Assembly (NCBI RefSeq): GCF_018362775.1
Contig: NZ_JAGYXY010000007.1
Coordinates: 1-64,000 of the forward strand
Origin: Alistipes montrealensis
GTDB lineage: Bacteria > Bacteroidota > Bacteroidia > Bacteroidales > Rikenellaceae
Reading direction: 5' to 3'
Length of the DNA stretch: 64,000 nt
Part shown: positions 33,876 through 42,067 of the stretch, piece after piece
Layout: each line of letters starts with the position of its first letter
Position numbering within the stretch: position 1 is the first letter of the stretch
The notes under the pieces: model-generated
What the model was told of the DNA's origin: nothing
The model's database searches: none
Seen by the model: the letters and a program-made list of their open reading frames with translations, nothing else
Position numbers and translations under genes: made by a program

Positions 33876-35426
33876 CTATTTTCCATGCTTCCGGCTCTTC
33901 AGTTCCGCTTCCCGGATTTGGTCGAGGTTCTCCCGCAGGCGGGCGATCTCCCCGAGGTTTTGCTTCGCGGCTTCCAGACCCGCCGCCCGGGCGGCTTCGA
34001 AGTAGGGTGTCGCCCGGTCGTAATCCTGGTCGCGCAGCATCAGCAGCAATCCCCAGGCATTGTCGCATTCGGGAATCCGGTCCGGGGACTTTACGCTCCG
34101 CAGATACCGTTCGGCGCCGACGAAATCCCGCCGTTCCAGGGCTGCGACGGCCGCATTGACGGTCGCGACCGTATTTTCGGGGTAGAGCCTCACCGCGGTC
34201 TCGAACAGGTTGTTGAAATCTGCCGAACCCGGTTCGTAGGTGTTGGCTACCAAATACAGTTCGTTCAGGCTCAGGTTCTGCGGGCGTGTTTTTACGACCT
34301 CTTTCGCCTCTTCGATATTGAAGTTCCTGATGTCGTAGTCTATGGCGACGGTCACCTTGCGCAATGCCGGGAACAGCTCTTTGAGCATGTACCGCCACGG
34401 CGTGCCGCCCTTCAGGGCCATCAGTTTCGATTCACGGCCCGCGGTGACGGAATAGCGGTCGATCAGGTCGAGTACGGCCTGTTTGTCGGGCATGTCGGAA
34501 TGCTGGAGGGCTTTGACCAGGTCGTCCCAGTTTTCACCCCCGAAGTAGACCGAATAGAGCGACTTCGGAATGTCGGGGTAACGCTCCTGCAGATAGCTTT
34601 GCAGGGCGTTTGCGCGGGCCTCGGAGAGGCGTTCGTTTGCCGCCAGCGAACCTTCGGGGGAGGCGTAGCCCGCGATGGAAATACGGTTGATCGTTATGTT
34701 CTTGTCGTCGTGTACGAGCCCGATCATCCGGCGGATTTTTTCAAGTTCCGCCGTGTTGCGTCCGAAATCGGGGTTAATGGCGGCCTTTCCGACGGCGAAG
34801 TCGAGGTACGCTTCACCCTGTTCGGCGCGGCGTTTCACGGCTTCGGCTTCGGGCTGCATGTAAGCGAGATGGGGTGCGATCAAATAGCGTTCGATGATGA
34901 TCACCTCTTCGAGTGTTACCCGGCTGGCCAACACCCGTACGTCGGTGACGCTGGATTGTCCGCATCCGCAGTCGTCCTTCCGGAGATTCAGGCGCGCGGA
35001 AGACATCCACGGTTCGTAAGGGATCGCCACCCGGTAGTCGACCTGCCCGTCGCCCTTATAGTCGGGGATGACGCTGTACGGCGCCGAGAGGGCGTAGGTT
35101 TTGCGCTCTTTGGCACTCATCAGCGCCTGGGAACGGCGGTAATTCTTGTAGTTGTTGCGACCCTTGACCGAAATTCCGGGCAGGGCGAGCGATTGCCCGT
35201 CGGAGGCGAGCACCGGCGTAAAATCCGCACTCATGCGCGAGGGAACGCTGCGGCCCTGGGTCGTTACGGCCATGTCGACGTAGAGCGAGTCGCCGCGCTG
35301 GGCAAGTTCGTTTACCTGTACGGTGATGCTGCCCTGGCGGACCGGACTGTTCTGAGCCACACCTTCGGATGCCGGCCATGCGAGGCCCAGACAAACCGGA
35401 AACAAAATCGTATATATTCTCTTCAT
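33876..35426 (-). CDS. DUF3868 plus OmpA-like protein of the fimbrial operon
   Basis: 516 residues with a Sec signal peptide (YTILFPVCLGLAWPASEGVAQ). The N-terminal DUF3868 region has beta-strand-rich sequence with KGRNNYKNYRRSQALMSAK and PYEPWMSSARLNLRKDDCGC (in parts). The middle holds an OmpA-like peptidoglycan-binding region with IAGYASPEGSLAANERLSEA, RANALQSYL. The C-terminus has TPR-like sequence (DYDRATPYFEAARAAGLEAAK). DUF3868 and DUF3575 proteins regularly accompany Mfa/Fim operons in Bacteroidales. An outer-membrane or periplasmic scaffold role in pilus assembly is likely but unproven. It lies 16 bases after the DUF3575 gene. Confidence 0.78.
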   Translation of the reverse strand: MKRIYTILFPVCLGLAWPASEGVAQNSPVRQGSITVQVNELAQRGDSLYVDMAVTTQGRSVPSRMSADFTPVLASDGQSLALPGISVKGRNNYKNYRRSQALMSAKERKTYALSAPYSVIPDYKGDGQVDYRVAIPYEPWMSSARLNLRKDDCGCGQSSVTDVRVLASRVTLEEVIIIERYLIAPHLAYMQPEAEAVKRRAEQGEAYLDFAVGKAAINPDFGRNTAELEKIRRMIGLVHDDKNITINRISIAGYASPEGSLAANERLSEARANALQSYLQERYPDIPKSLYSVYFGGENWDDLVKALQHSDMPDKQAVLDLIDRYSVTAGRESKLMALKGGTPWRYMLKELFPALRKVTVAIDYDIRNFNIEEAKEVVKTRPQNLSLNELYLVANTYEPGSADFNNLFETAVRLYPENTVATVNAAVAALERRDFVGAERYLRSVKSPDRIPECDNAWGLLLMLRDQDYDRATPYFEAARAAGLEAAKQNLGEIARLRENLDQIREAELKSRKHGK

Positions 35427-35442
35427 AGCGTAGTCTCGGTTG

Positions 35443-36042
35443 TTATTTGATCATGAATATCAGGGTGATGCCTGCTTTAGTGGGTCCGAAATAGTGTTTC
35501 GATTCGCTGCCGATCTTCCGGCCGCATTTAGCACACGGGTATTTGTCGTAATCGAGGTAGGCGTAACCGATGCCAAGGGTGGCTTCGAGCCCCCAGCGGT
35601 TGCCCAGCACCCAGTGATAGCCGTAGCTGACACCTGCGCCGGCCAGCCAGCCCTGATAGCGATGGTCGAGTATGTTTTCGTTTTTGACGGACCCGAACAT
35701 CTTGCCCGAGTTGAAACCCCAGGGCAGCATGCCGCCCCAGTTGTAACCGCCGCCGAGTGCGTGGAGACCCACGAAATGGCCCGAGAAACGGGTACAACTC
35801 CACCAGCGGACCTCGGGTTGTACGAGCCAGTGCTTCATCTTGCGGTTTTCCGAGAAAGTCCACGGGTTGTAGTTGCCCGAGATATCGAGTGTCCAGTTCC
35901 GGCCCAGGCCGAACTCGGCGCCCAGGTTGAATGTCGAGGTCGCGTCGTAGAGCAGGTTGGTCTTCACGGCCGCCTTTTGAGCGTATGAACCCGGTATTCC
36001 GAGGCATATCGTCATAAGAATCAGCGTAAATGCTTTTTTCAT
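35443..36042 (-). CDS. DUF3575 outer-membrane protein, first gene of the fimbrial structural operon
   Basis: 199 residues from ATG 36040-36042. Signal peptide (FTLILMTICLGIPGSYAQ), then the DUF3575 signature AVKTNLLYDATSTFNLGAEF, NYNPWTFSENRKMKHWLVQP and GHFVGLHALGGGYNWGG. The alternating aromatic/glycine pattern and the final Phe-rich strands (AGITLIFMIK) suggest an eight-strand beta-barrel. It is highly similar to the C-terminal half of the STN-fused protein upstream. An ECF-type promoter motif lies about 230 bases upstream with a hairpin between. A role in anchoring or secretion of the pilus is possible. Confidence 0.78.
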   Translation of the reverse strand: MKKAFTLILMTICLGIPGSYAQKAAVKTNLLYDATSTFNLGAEFGLGRNWTLDISGNYNPWTFSENRKMKHWLVQPEVRWWSCTRFSGHFVGLHALGGGYNWGGMLPWGFNSGKMFGSVKNENILDHRYQGWLAGAGVSYGYHWVLGNRWGLEATLGIGYAYLDYDKYPCAKCGRKIGSESKHYFGPTKAGITLIFMIK

Positions 36043-36160
36043 CTTTCCCAGTTTAGTTTTTCTGTCGTTTTTGACGCACTTTCCCCGACAGCACCGGGCG
36101 TTTCGATCCCGTTCCGAAGCGGCAGGGAACTTTCCCGAATGCCCGTTCCGATCCGGCAGC

Positions 36161-36181
36161 ACAATACACAGAGTGTATTGT
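36161..36181 (-). promoter_or_regulatory. 9-bp inverted repeat in the leader of the fimbrial operon
   Basis: ACAATACAC (36161-36169), loop AGA, GTGTATTGT (36173-36181): a perfect palindrome between the ECF-like promoter motif and the DUF3575 start. It could be an operator or a leader hairpin; no U-tract is present on the transcribed strand. Apart from this and the promoter motif, the 36043-36336 gap holds nothing recognisable. Confidence 0.45.
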
Positions 36182-36269
36182 GTTACTTGGTTGTAAGCCG
36201 CCGCAGGATACCTGTAAAGCGGCCTAACGGTCGTATGATGATTCGTTGAGAGTTGCGTCTTCGTAATAA

Positions 36270-36298
36270 TAGAGACGCGGCGTTTGATTTTGTCCCAA
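36270..36298 (-). promoter_or_regulatory. ECF-sigma-type promoter motif of the fimbrial structural operon
   Basis: On the reverse strand: TTGGGACAAAA, 13 bases, CTCTA. The same two blocks with the same 13-base spacer occur upstream of the ECF sigma gene at 38797-38825. Both are preceded by an A/T-rich run. The match suggests both are recognised by the locus sigma factor. Confidence 0.65.
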
Positions 36299-36336
36299 AA
36301 AAAAGCAGGATTTTTTTATTTTCGGCTTCCTGGGGC

Positions 36337-37368
36337 CTATCTGAGGATATAAACCAGCGATATTGCGGCCTTGGTGGGCCCGAAATAGTGCTTCGTTTCA
36401 CTGCCGATTTTCCGGCCGCATCGTGCGCACGGGTATTTGTCGTAGTCGAGGTAGGCATAACCGACGCCAAGGGAGGCTTCGAGCCCCCAGCGGTTGCCCA
36501 ATACCCAGTGGTAGCCGTAGCTGACGCCTGCGCCGGCCAGCCAGCCCTGGTAACGGTGGTTTTGTATATTTGGGTTTTCCATGGAACCGAACATCCTGCC
36601 CGAGCCGAAGCCCCAGGGCAGCATGCCGCCCCAGTTGTAACCCCCGGCGTGCGCATGGATGCCGACGAAATGGCCCGAGAAACGGGTGCAACTCCACCAG
36701 CGTGCTTCAGGTTGCACCAGCCAGTGTTTCATTTTCCGGTTTTCGGAAAAGGTCCACGGGTTATAATTGCCCGATACGTCGAGCGTCCATTTCCGGCCTG
36801 CGGCGAACTCCGTGCCTAGGTTGAACGTCGAGGTCGCGTCGTAGAGCAGGTTGGTTTTCACAGCCCATTTTGCCACGGGCAGGGGCTTTGCGGGAAGATT
36901 GGTCCGGATGGAAATCCGGATGGACTCCGGCCGCACGAAAGGAACCTCCGGCAGGCCGGAGGGCAGTGTGACGGGGGTTGCAAGAATGGATGCCCGGGCT
37001 GTCGTACGCACTGCCGGGATGGGGGCCGGAGCGGGTTCCGGTTCCGGCCGCTTTGCTGCGGGCGCAGGGGTGGGGATGGCCGTTTCCGGCGGCTGCGGCG
37101 CCTGGTAGATATAATAATTCCCCTCCAGGTCCTTATACCGCAGGCCGGTTCCTGCGAGCCAGCGTTCCAGGACAGCCGGAATGTCTCCGGCGAAAGAGTC
37201 GTCATGGACCGTAACCCGATCGGTCACGATGTGGCTGAATGCAATCTTAACCTGATGACGGTGTGAAAGTTCGTTCAGCAGTTGTGTGAGGTTGCCGGGC
37301 TGTGCGGCCCGGAGCGGTCCGTATATCGACGATATGATGAGCGCAAGGATGCATGCGATGCGTTTCAT
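36337..37368 (-). CDS. STN-DUF3575 fusion (candidate surface-signalling transducer)
   Basis: 343 residues from ATG 37366-37368, with a signal peptide (CILALIISSIYGPLRAAQ). Residues about 22-95 look like an STN (secretin/TonB short N-terminal) domain: LTQLLNELSHRHQVKIAFSH, DIPAVLERWLAGTGLRYKDL, NYYIYQ. A Pro/Ala-rich linker of about 80 residues follows, then a complete DUF3575 barrel domain (AVKTNLLYDATSTFNLGTEF) nearly identical to the gene at 35443. Its start overlaps the stop of the FecR-like gene by one base. STN domains of TonB receptors signal to FecR anti-sigmas, so this protein probably transmits an outer-membrane state to the locus sigma factor. No TonB-receptor barrel or plug is present. 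Confidence 0.75.
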   Translation of the reverse strand: MKRIACILALIISSIYGPLRAAQPGNLTQLLNELSHRHQVKIAFSHIVTDRVTVHDDSFAGDIPAVLERWLAGTGLRYKDLEGNYYIYQAPQPPETAIPTPAPAAKRPEPEPAPAPIPAVRTTARASILATPVTLPSGLPEVPFVRPESIRISIRTNLPAKPLPVAKWAVKTNLLYDATSTFNLGTEFAAGRKWTLDVSGNYNPWTFSENRKMKHWLVQPEARWWSCTRFSGHFVGIHAHAGGYNWGGMLPWGFGSGRMFGSMENPNIQNHRYQGWLAGAGVSYGYHWVLGNRWGLEASLGVGYAYLDYDKYPCARCGRKIGSETKHYFGPTKAAISLVYILR

Positions 37369-38186
37369 TATTTTAGTTTTATTTCGGTTCCCGACACTTC
37401 GTAGTCGATGCCGCACGAGCGGAAGACCGCTTCGAGCGTCTCGTCCATGTCCGAGGTCAGGATGAAACCGGTGAATACGAGCTCCCCGTACCGCTCTTTG
37501 CCGGAGACGGTGACGCTGAAAATCGTTTCGATATTCCGGATTACCTCCTTCAGCGGAACCGCCTCGAACAGGATATGGGGCGGCAACGGGGCTTCGAGGT
37601 TCGAAAGGGCGACTCCGCTCGTGTCGCTCAGGACTTGCTGCCCGGCCTGCATGATCAGTTTCCCGGCGGGAACTTCCACACGCACGGAGCCTTCGTAGCA
37701 CTCCACGAGCAGGTCCTCTCCCTGCTGGTAGACCCGGAACCGGGTTCCCAGTACGGCGACTTTGCCGGCGGGGGTTGCGATGCTGAAGCGCCGGCCGTGT
37801 GTGACTGAGAATATCGCTTCGCCGCTCAATACGGCACGACGGCGGAATGTCCAGGCGAATTTGTTGTATGACAGGCGGGAATCGGGCATGACGATTACCC
37901 GGGAGCCGTCAGGCAGTATGCACGCCAGTTCCTGGTCGCCGCTTTCGAATTCCGCCGCCGAAAAACGAATCAGCCCGCCGGTCAGGGCGACGGCAACGAC
38001 ACTCGCCGCAATACTCCACCGGATCAGCCGGCGACGGAAAGTCTCGTGCCGGCGAATGTCCGAGCGTTTGCGCGCCAGGATCTCCCCGACCTCCTCCATG
38101 CGTGGGTTGGTCGGAGTCTTATACACGATTCTGGACAACAGTTTATCCATATCCGTACGTTCCATGTCCTTTTCTTCTCTGTCCAT
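37368..38186 (-). CDS. FecR-family anti-sigma factor
   Basis: 272 residues. A cytoplasmic N-terminal part of about 55 residues is followed by one transmembrane helix (WSIAASVVAVALTGGLIRF). The periplasmic FecR domain comes next, with ILPDGSRVIVMPDSRLSYNK, FSIATPAGKVAVLGTRFRVY and CYEGSVRVEVPAGK. The C-terminal part has the DUF4974-like block PHILFEAVPLKEVIRNIETIF (in parts), usual in Bacteroidota FecR proteins. It would bind and hold the ECF sigma factor and respond to an STN domain in the periplasm. It lies 32 bases after the sigma gene and overlaps the STN-DUF3575 gene by one base. Confidence 0.87.
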   Translation of the reverse strand: MDREEKDMERTDMDKLLSRIVYKTPTNPRMEEVGEILARKRSDIRRHETFRRRLIRWSIAASVVAVALTGGLIRFSAAEFESGDQELACILPDGSRVIVMPDSRLSYNKFAWTFRRRAVLSGEAIFSVTHGRRFSIATPAGKVAVLGTRFRVYQQGEDLLVECYEGSVRVEVPAGKLIMQAGQQVLSDTSGVALSNLEAPLPPHILFEAVPLKEVIRNIETIFSVTVSGKERYGELVFTGFILTSDMDETLEAVFRSCGIDYEVSGTEIKLK

Positions 38187-38218
38187 ATTTTGACGCCCGT
38201 AAAAAAATGAAAGGACGA

Positions 38219-38779
38219 TTAATTATATATCTTGTTCAGTGTTTTATCTTCCCGCAGCCGTGCAAGGGCTGTCGAAGCTACGTTGCGAATCGTTTTGTCC
38301 GCATAGCCTGTTACTTCGGCGATGCTCTTGTTGTCGAGGCCTTCGTAATATTTCAAATAAATTATTTCGCGTTGCATGTTGGTAAGTCCGTTGAGCGCCG
38401 TTTGCAGCCGGTGAATTGCCTGCTCGGAACATTCCGCGCGGACGATGGATGCTTCGGCGTCGATTTCCAGTTCGAAATTGTAGTCTTTATGGCGTACCTC
38501 GTCTATCGACAGGTGGCTGTTCCTTCTTTTTTCGATCTCTTTTATCACCAGACGGCGCAAGGAACTGGCCAGATATGCATACGGCGAAACCGGAGCAGAG
38601 ATTTTCTTTCGCCGCTCAAAGAGGTAGGTGAATAGTGTCTGAATAGCATTGTTCACCAATTCCTCGTCATGTGCTATTCCCATTCCATATCGGAATAGCC
38701 TTTCTTCGTACAAACTGTACAGTGTTCTGAAGGCTTGTTCGTCTCCTTCTCTAACTAAATCCCAATATTGATGATTCAT
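38219..38779 (-). CDS. ECF RNA polymerase sigma factor (FecI-like)
   Basis: 186 residues from ATG 38777-38779. Region 2 contains DEQAFRTLYSLYEERLFRYG and APVSPYAYLASSLRRLVIKE. Region 4 contains LTNMQREIIYLKYYEGLDNK, SIAEVTGYADKTIRNVAS, a clear helix-turn-helix. The longer frame upstream is not supported by the family N-terminus. The order sigma, anti-sigma, STN protein matches FecIR-type systems. The promoter motif 17 bases upstream is repeated before the fimbrial structural genes, implying autoregulation and control of the pilus operon. Confidence 0.88.
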   Translation of the reverse strand: MNHQYWDLVREGDEQAFRTLYSLYEERLFRYGMGIAHDEELVNNAIQTLFTYLFERRKKISAPVSPYAYLASSLRRLVIKEIEKRRNSHLSIDEVRHKDYNFELEIDAEASIVRAECSEQAIHRLQTALNGLTNMQREIIYLKYYEGLDNKSIAEVTGYADKTIRNVASTALARLREDKTLNKIYN

Positions 38780-38796
38780 ATGTTCTTCTATTTGTG

Positions 38797-38825
38797 TAGA
38801 GTTACGACCGGGCGTTTTGTCCCAA
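38797..38825 (-). promoter_or_regulatory. ECF-sigma-type promoter motif upstream of the sigma factor gene
   Basis: On the reverse strand: TTGGGACAAAA, 13 bases, CTCTA, ending 17 bases before the sigma-gene ATG. It is identical in both boxes and spacing to the motif at 36270-36298. Transcription would start just upstream of the gene, giving a very short leader. Confidence 0.65.
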
Positions 38826-39775
38826 GAAAAAATCGGGAATTTTGCTGCGGGGTGAAATCCGGTCTGTTCAGTGTATCTCGTCCGGGTAGGATGCCGATCG
38901 GCAAATCGTGCAGTGATACAGTCGGTTGTGTGTGCTCGCAACAGTGCACGACAAGGCATCCCCGCTCTTGGCGGGCGGTATGGGGACGATTGCTCGCATG
39001 GGGGCGACGCGAGGCGGGACGGATAAAGTTTTTTAGGAAAGCCGGGAGAACGGTCGGTGAGTCCGGAGTTCCCGGTTCCCGGCAGGAGCCGGGGTATTTC
39101 CCGTGCCGGACGGAATGTCCGCATGCTGTGCATGCCCGGCGGCGGTTCGGCTCATTGGGTCGGTGTCAAGGTGAAAGCCGGATTGGTCGGTCTGCGAATT
39201 GTGGGCGTGAGGGCGTACGCTTTCCCGGCGAAGGCATGGCGCTTCGCTGTAATTACCCGGGTAATTGAAAAAATGGAATGTTGCGTTGTTACGGGCAAGG
39301 GCTGTTGCCGGTGGAAATTGCATCTTTGCCGCCGAAAGGCCTGGCTTCATCCGAGCAGAAAATTGCAGGATAGGCAGACTGCCCTTTAAGTGGTTCGATC
39401 CGGTGTCGAGGTGATTGTGTTTTCCGGAGGGTTTTACTTCCTGTTCGAATAAGAAACGGATGTTCGGCAGATTAATTGCCCGGCCCGGGCGAGTCAACCG
39501 GAACGCCGGGGTGCTTGCCCAGGAAATCCGGGGGCCGGCCGGACTGGAGCCTGGTAATATTCTGGTTTTGTAAACTGTTTATTTATACTGTTTTATGTGT
39601 CGGATGCGGTTTCTGGCAATGATGGCTTCGGGCGGTCTGGGAAGAGACTGGCCTGTTTTGTTCTTTTTTTACCGGAAATTCCCCGATTTGGCTGTTGCGG
39701 AACGGGACGGGGAGTCGGCGGGACGCAGCAGGGGCAGTTTGCCCTGTCGGGAACCGAATGTAGCACCAACTTTGC
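38826..39775. other. Gene-free interval between the sigma factor and the symporter gene
   Basis: About 950 bases with only overlapping short frames lacking recognisable domains on both strands. No insertion sequence, RNA gene or repeat was recognised. It separates the divergent fimbrial regulatory genes from the symporter. Confidence 0.45.
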
Positions 39776-39783
39776 TATCTTTG
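39776..39783 (+). promoter_or_regulatory. Bacteroidota -7 box (TATCTTTG) of the symporter gene
   Basis: Exact TAnnTTTG match ending 11 bases before the first ATG (39795). No convincing -33 TTTG at the expected spacing. If used, the mRNA would be almost leaderless. Confidence 0.45.
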
Positions 39784-39794
39784 TTCCAAAACAG

Positions 39795-41198
39795 ATGCAG
39801 ATGGAGACACTTTCCGATTGGATCGGCAGCGTGAACGACGTGCTGTGGACCTATGTGCTGGTTGCGGCGCTGCTGGGATGTGCCGTGTGGTTTACCCTGC
39901 GTACGCGGGGCGTACAGTTCCGCCTGCTGGGCGAAATGATGCGCGTATTGGGCGAGTCGGCCGGAAGCGGCCCGAAGGGCGAACGGCACGTCTCGTCGTT
40001 CCAGGCCTTTGCCGTGTCGCTGGCCAGCCGCGTCGGTACGGGGAACCTCGCGGGCGTGGCCACGGCCATTGTGGTCGGAGGTCCCGGTGCGGTCTTCTGG
40101 ATGTGGGTGATCGCCCTCGTGGGGGCCGCGAGTGCCTTCGTCGAATCGACCCTCGCGCAGCTTTACAAACGCCGCGGGCGCGATTCCTATGTCGGTGGTC
40201 CGGCTTACTACATGGAGCGCGGCCTCGGGCGGCGGTGGATGGGTGTGTTGTTTGCCGTGCTGATCTCCGTAACGTTCGGATTCGCTTTCAACTCGGTGCA
40301 GAGCAATACGATCTGTGCGGCGTGGGAGGGGGCTTTCGGGATCGACCACGTGTGGGTCGGCGTCGTGCTTGCGGTGCTGACGCTGCTGATTATCTTCGGA
40401 GGAATCCACCGCATTGCGCGTGTCAGCAGCGTGGTCGTCCCCGTTATGGCGCTGGGTTACATCGTGCTGGCGCTGGGTGTCGTGCTGTTCAACCTCGGTC
40501 GGCTGCCCGAAGTGCTGGAACTGATCGTCGCCGACGCTTTCGGATGGGGCCCGGCGCTGGGCGGCGCGGTCGGCGCTGCGCTGATGCAAGGCATCAAGCG
40601 GGGACTTTTCAGCAACGAGGCGGGTATGGGCTCGGCCCCGAACGTCGCCGCAACGGCCCACGTCTCGCATCCCGTGAAGCAGGGCCTGATCCAGACCCTC
40701 GGGGTCTTTACCGATACGCTGGTCATCTGCACCTGTACGGCTTTCATCATTCTGTTCGGCGGCGTTCCCGACGCTTCGCTCAACGGCATTCAGTTGACGC
40801 AGGCGGCTCTGGTGAGCGAAATCGGCCCTGCGGGAGGCATATTTGTCGCCGTGGCGATCTTCCTGTTCGCCTTTTCATCGATCATCGGCAACTACTACTA
40901 CGGCGAAGCCAACATTCGTTTTATCACTCCGCGTCCGTGGGTGCTGACGCTCTACCGCCTGCTGGTGGGGGCGATGGTGCTGTTCGGGGCTTTGGCGACG
41001 CTCGACCTGGCGTGGAGCCTGGCCGATGTGACGATGGCGCTGATGACGTTGTGCAACCTTGCGGCGATCGTGCTGTTGGGCCGTCAGGCTTTCCTGCTGC
41101 TGGCCGACTACACTTCCCAGAAGCGGCAGGGCATCAAAAATCCGGTCTTTACAAAAGACCGGATTCCTGAATTGAAAAATAAAATCGAGTGCTGGTAG
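39795..41198 (+). CDS. Sodium:alanine/amino-acid symporter (AGCS family)
   Basis: 467 residues with about 10-11 membrane-spanning segments. AGCS signatures are visible: YVLVAALLGCAVWFTLRTRG near the N-terminus, SSFQAFAVSLASRVGTGNLA (the family GTGNLAGVA motif), GGPGAVFWMWVIALVGA, GGPAYYMERGLG, and FSNEAGMGSAPNVAATAHVS. It imports alanine or glycine with Na+ at the inner membrane. The ATG codons at 39795 and 39801 are both possible; the frame extends far upstream, but that part has no conserved character and lies before the -7 box. It stands alone on the + strand. A hairpin lies in its last codons. Confidence 0.87.
   Translation: MQMETLSDWIGSVNDVLWTYVLVAALLGCAVWFTLRTRGVQFRLLGEMMRVLGESAGSGPKGERHVSSFQAFAVSLASRVGTGNLAGVATAIVVGGPGAVFWMWVIALVGAASAFVESTLAQLYKRRGRDSYVGGPAYYMERGLGRRWMGVLFAVLISVTFGFAFNSVQSNTICAAWEGAFGIDHVWVGVVLAVLTLLIIFGGIHRIARVSSVVVPVMALGYIVLALGVVLFNLGRLPEVLELIVADAFGWGPALGGAVGAALMQGIKRGLFSNEAGMGSAPNVAATAHVSHPVKQGLIQTLGVFTDTLVICTCTAFIILFGGVPDASLNGIQLTQAALVSEIGPAGGIFVAVAIFLFAFSSIIGNYYYGEANIRFITPRPWVLTLYRLLVGAMVLFGALATLDLAWSLADVTMALMTLCNLAAIVLLGRQAFLLLADYTSQKRQGIKNPVFTKDRIPELKNKIECW
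41139..41165 (+). other. 12-bp perfect hairpin inside the 3' end of the symporter gene
   Basis: AATCCGGTCTTT (41139-41150), loop ACA, AAAGACCGGATT (41154-41165). It encodes KNPVFTKDRIPE near the C-terminus and is not followed by a T-run, so it resembles a terminator stem placed inside coding sequence. Confidence 0.5.
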
Positions 41199-41222
41199 CC
41201 TGCTGCCCGATGCGGGCTGCGT

Positions 41223-42050
41223 CTAGTGGAAAAGCCGATAACCGACGATGATCGACCCGCGCATGTGCAGCATCTTGTAGTCGAAATATTTGGTGTCTTT
41301 CTGGAAAATGTCCAGGAAACCCATGCTGACGCGGATGCCGATATTCAGGCGGTTGTAGAGCGTGTGCTCGTAACCCACCATTACGCCGGCATCGAAGTCG
41401 CGCAGCGAAGAGGTGAACGACATGTTGATCGGTTCGCCGCCCTTTTCGATAATGACCTCCACCTTGTCCGGTTCGCCGCCCGAATAACCCTTCGTGGCCA
41501 GCGTCTCGAACTCCGCTTTCAGGTTATAGGAGAAGTAGCCGCCGAAAAGCAGGCGCGATACGTGGTTGTTGAAGGTGTATTTGGCGTAGAACGGCACTTC
41601 GAACATCGTGAACGACATGTCCATTTTGGCCGTACCCGTGTAATATTGGAGCAGTCCGGCCTCCTGGTCTTCGTATTTCTGGTTCGAGACGCGGGCGTCG
41701 GCCTTCATTCCCACGGTCTTGTAGATGAAGTTGGCCCCGAGGCTCCAGCGGTCTTGGAGGCGGAATTCGGCAAAGACGCCCATGTCGAGGTTCAACTGCG
41801 GGTAGGGGTTGAACGTGCTGGGGATATACTTGAACGGCACGGGAATGGCGCCGCCGATGTCGGTCCCGATCAGTACGCCTGCGCGGAAAATGTTGCGGTC
41901 CGACGAGATCAGTTTCTGGCGCGCGGGTTTCAGTTCTTCGGTCCGGGTGCTCGTTTTCGCCGCTTTCGCCGACGGGTTTTCCGCTTTTGCGGCCGGGCCC
42001 GAGAGCAGGGCGAACGTGCAGGAGAGTATTGCGATATGTTTGAGTCTCAT
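41223..42050 (-). CDS. Outer-membrane beta-barrel protein (porin-like/PorT-like)
   Basis: 275 residues with a signal peptide (HIAILSCTFALLSGPAAKA). After a charged linker the sequence is a series of amphipathic beta-strands: NLDMGVFAEFRLQDRWSLGA, FEVPFYAKYTFNNHVSRLLF, GGYFSYNLKAEF, and a terminal SIIVGYRLFH ending in an aromatic-rich strand typical of Bacteroidota outer-membrane beta-barrels. It follows the PCMD lipoprotein gene by 17 bases, and the two probably work together. Function is unknown; a beta-barrel partner for the surface lipoprotein is a reasonable guess. Confidence 0.78.
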   Translation of the reverse strand: MRLKHIAILSCTFALLSGPAAKAENPSAKAAKTSTRTEELKPARQKLISSDRNIFRAGVLIGTDIGGAIPVPFKYIPSTFNPYPQLNLDMGVFAEFRLQDRWSLGANFIYKTVGMKADARVSNQKYEDQEAGLLQYYTGTAKMDMSFTMFEVPFYAKYTFNNHVSRLLFGGYFSYNLKAEFETLATKGYSGGEPDKVEVIIEKGGEPINMSFTSSLRDFDAGVMVGYEHTLYNRLNIGIRVSMGFLDIFQKDTKYFDYKMLHMRGSIIVGYRLFH

Positions 42051-42067
42051 AACTTGCTGGCTGTATT

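Noticed and set aside
37368..39133. Longer sigma-factor frame starting near 39133
   Set aside because: The extra N-terminal residues do not fit ECF region 2, and the promoter motif lies inside the extension; the ATG at 38777-38779 is chosen.
39033..39497. Overlapping short frames on both strands before the symporter gene
   Set aside because: No motif, no convincing start signals, and each contradicts the other; treated as non-coding.
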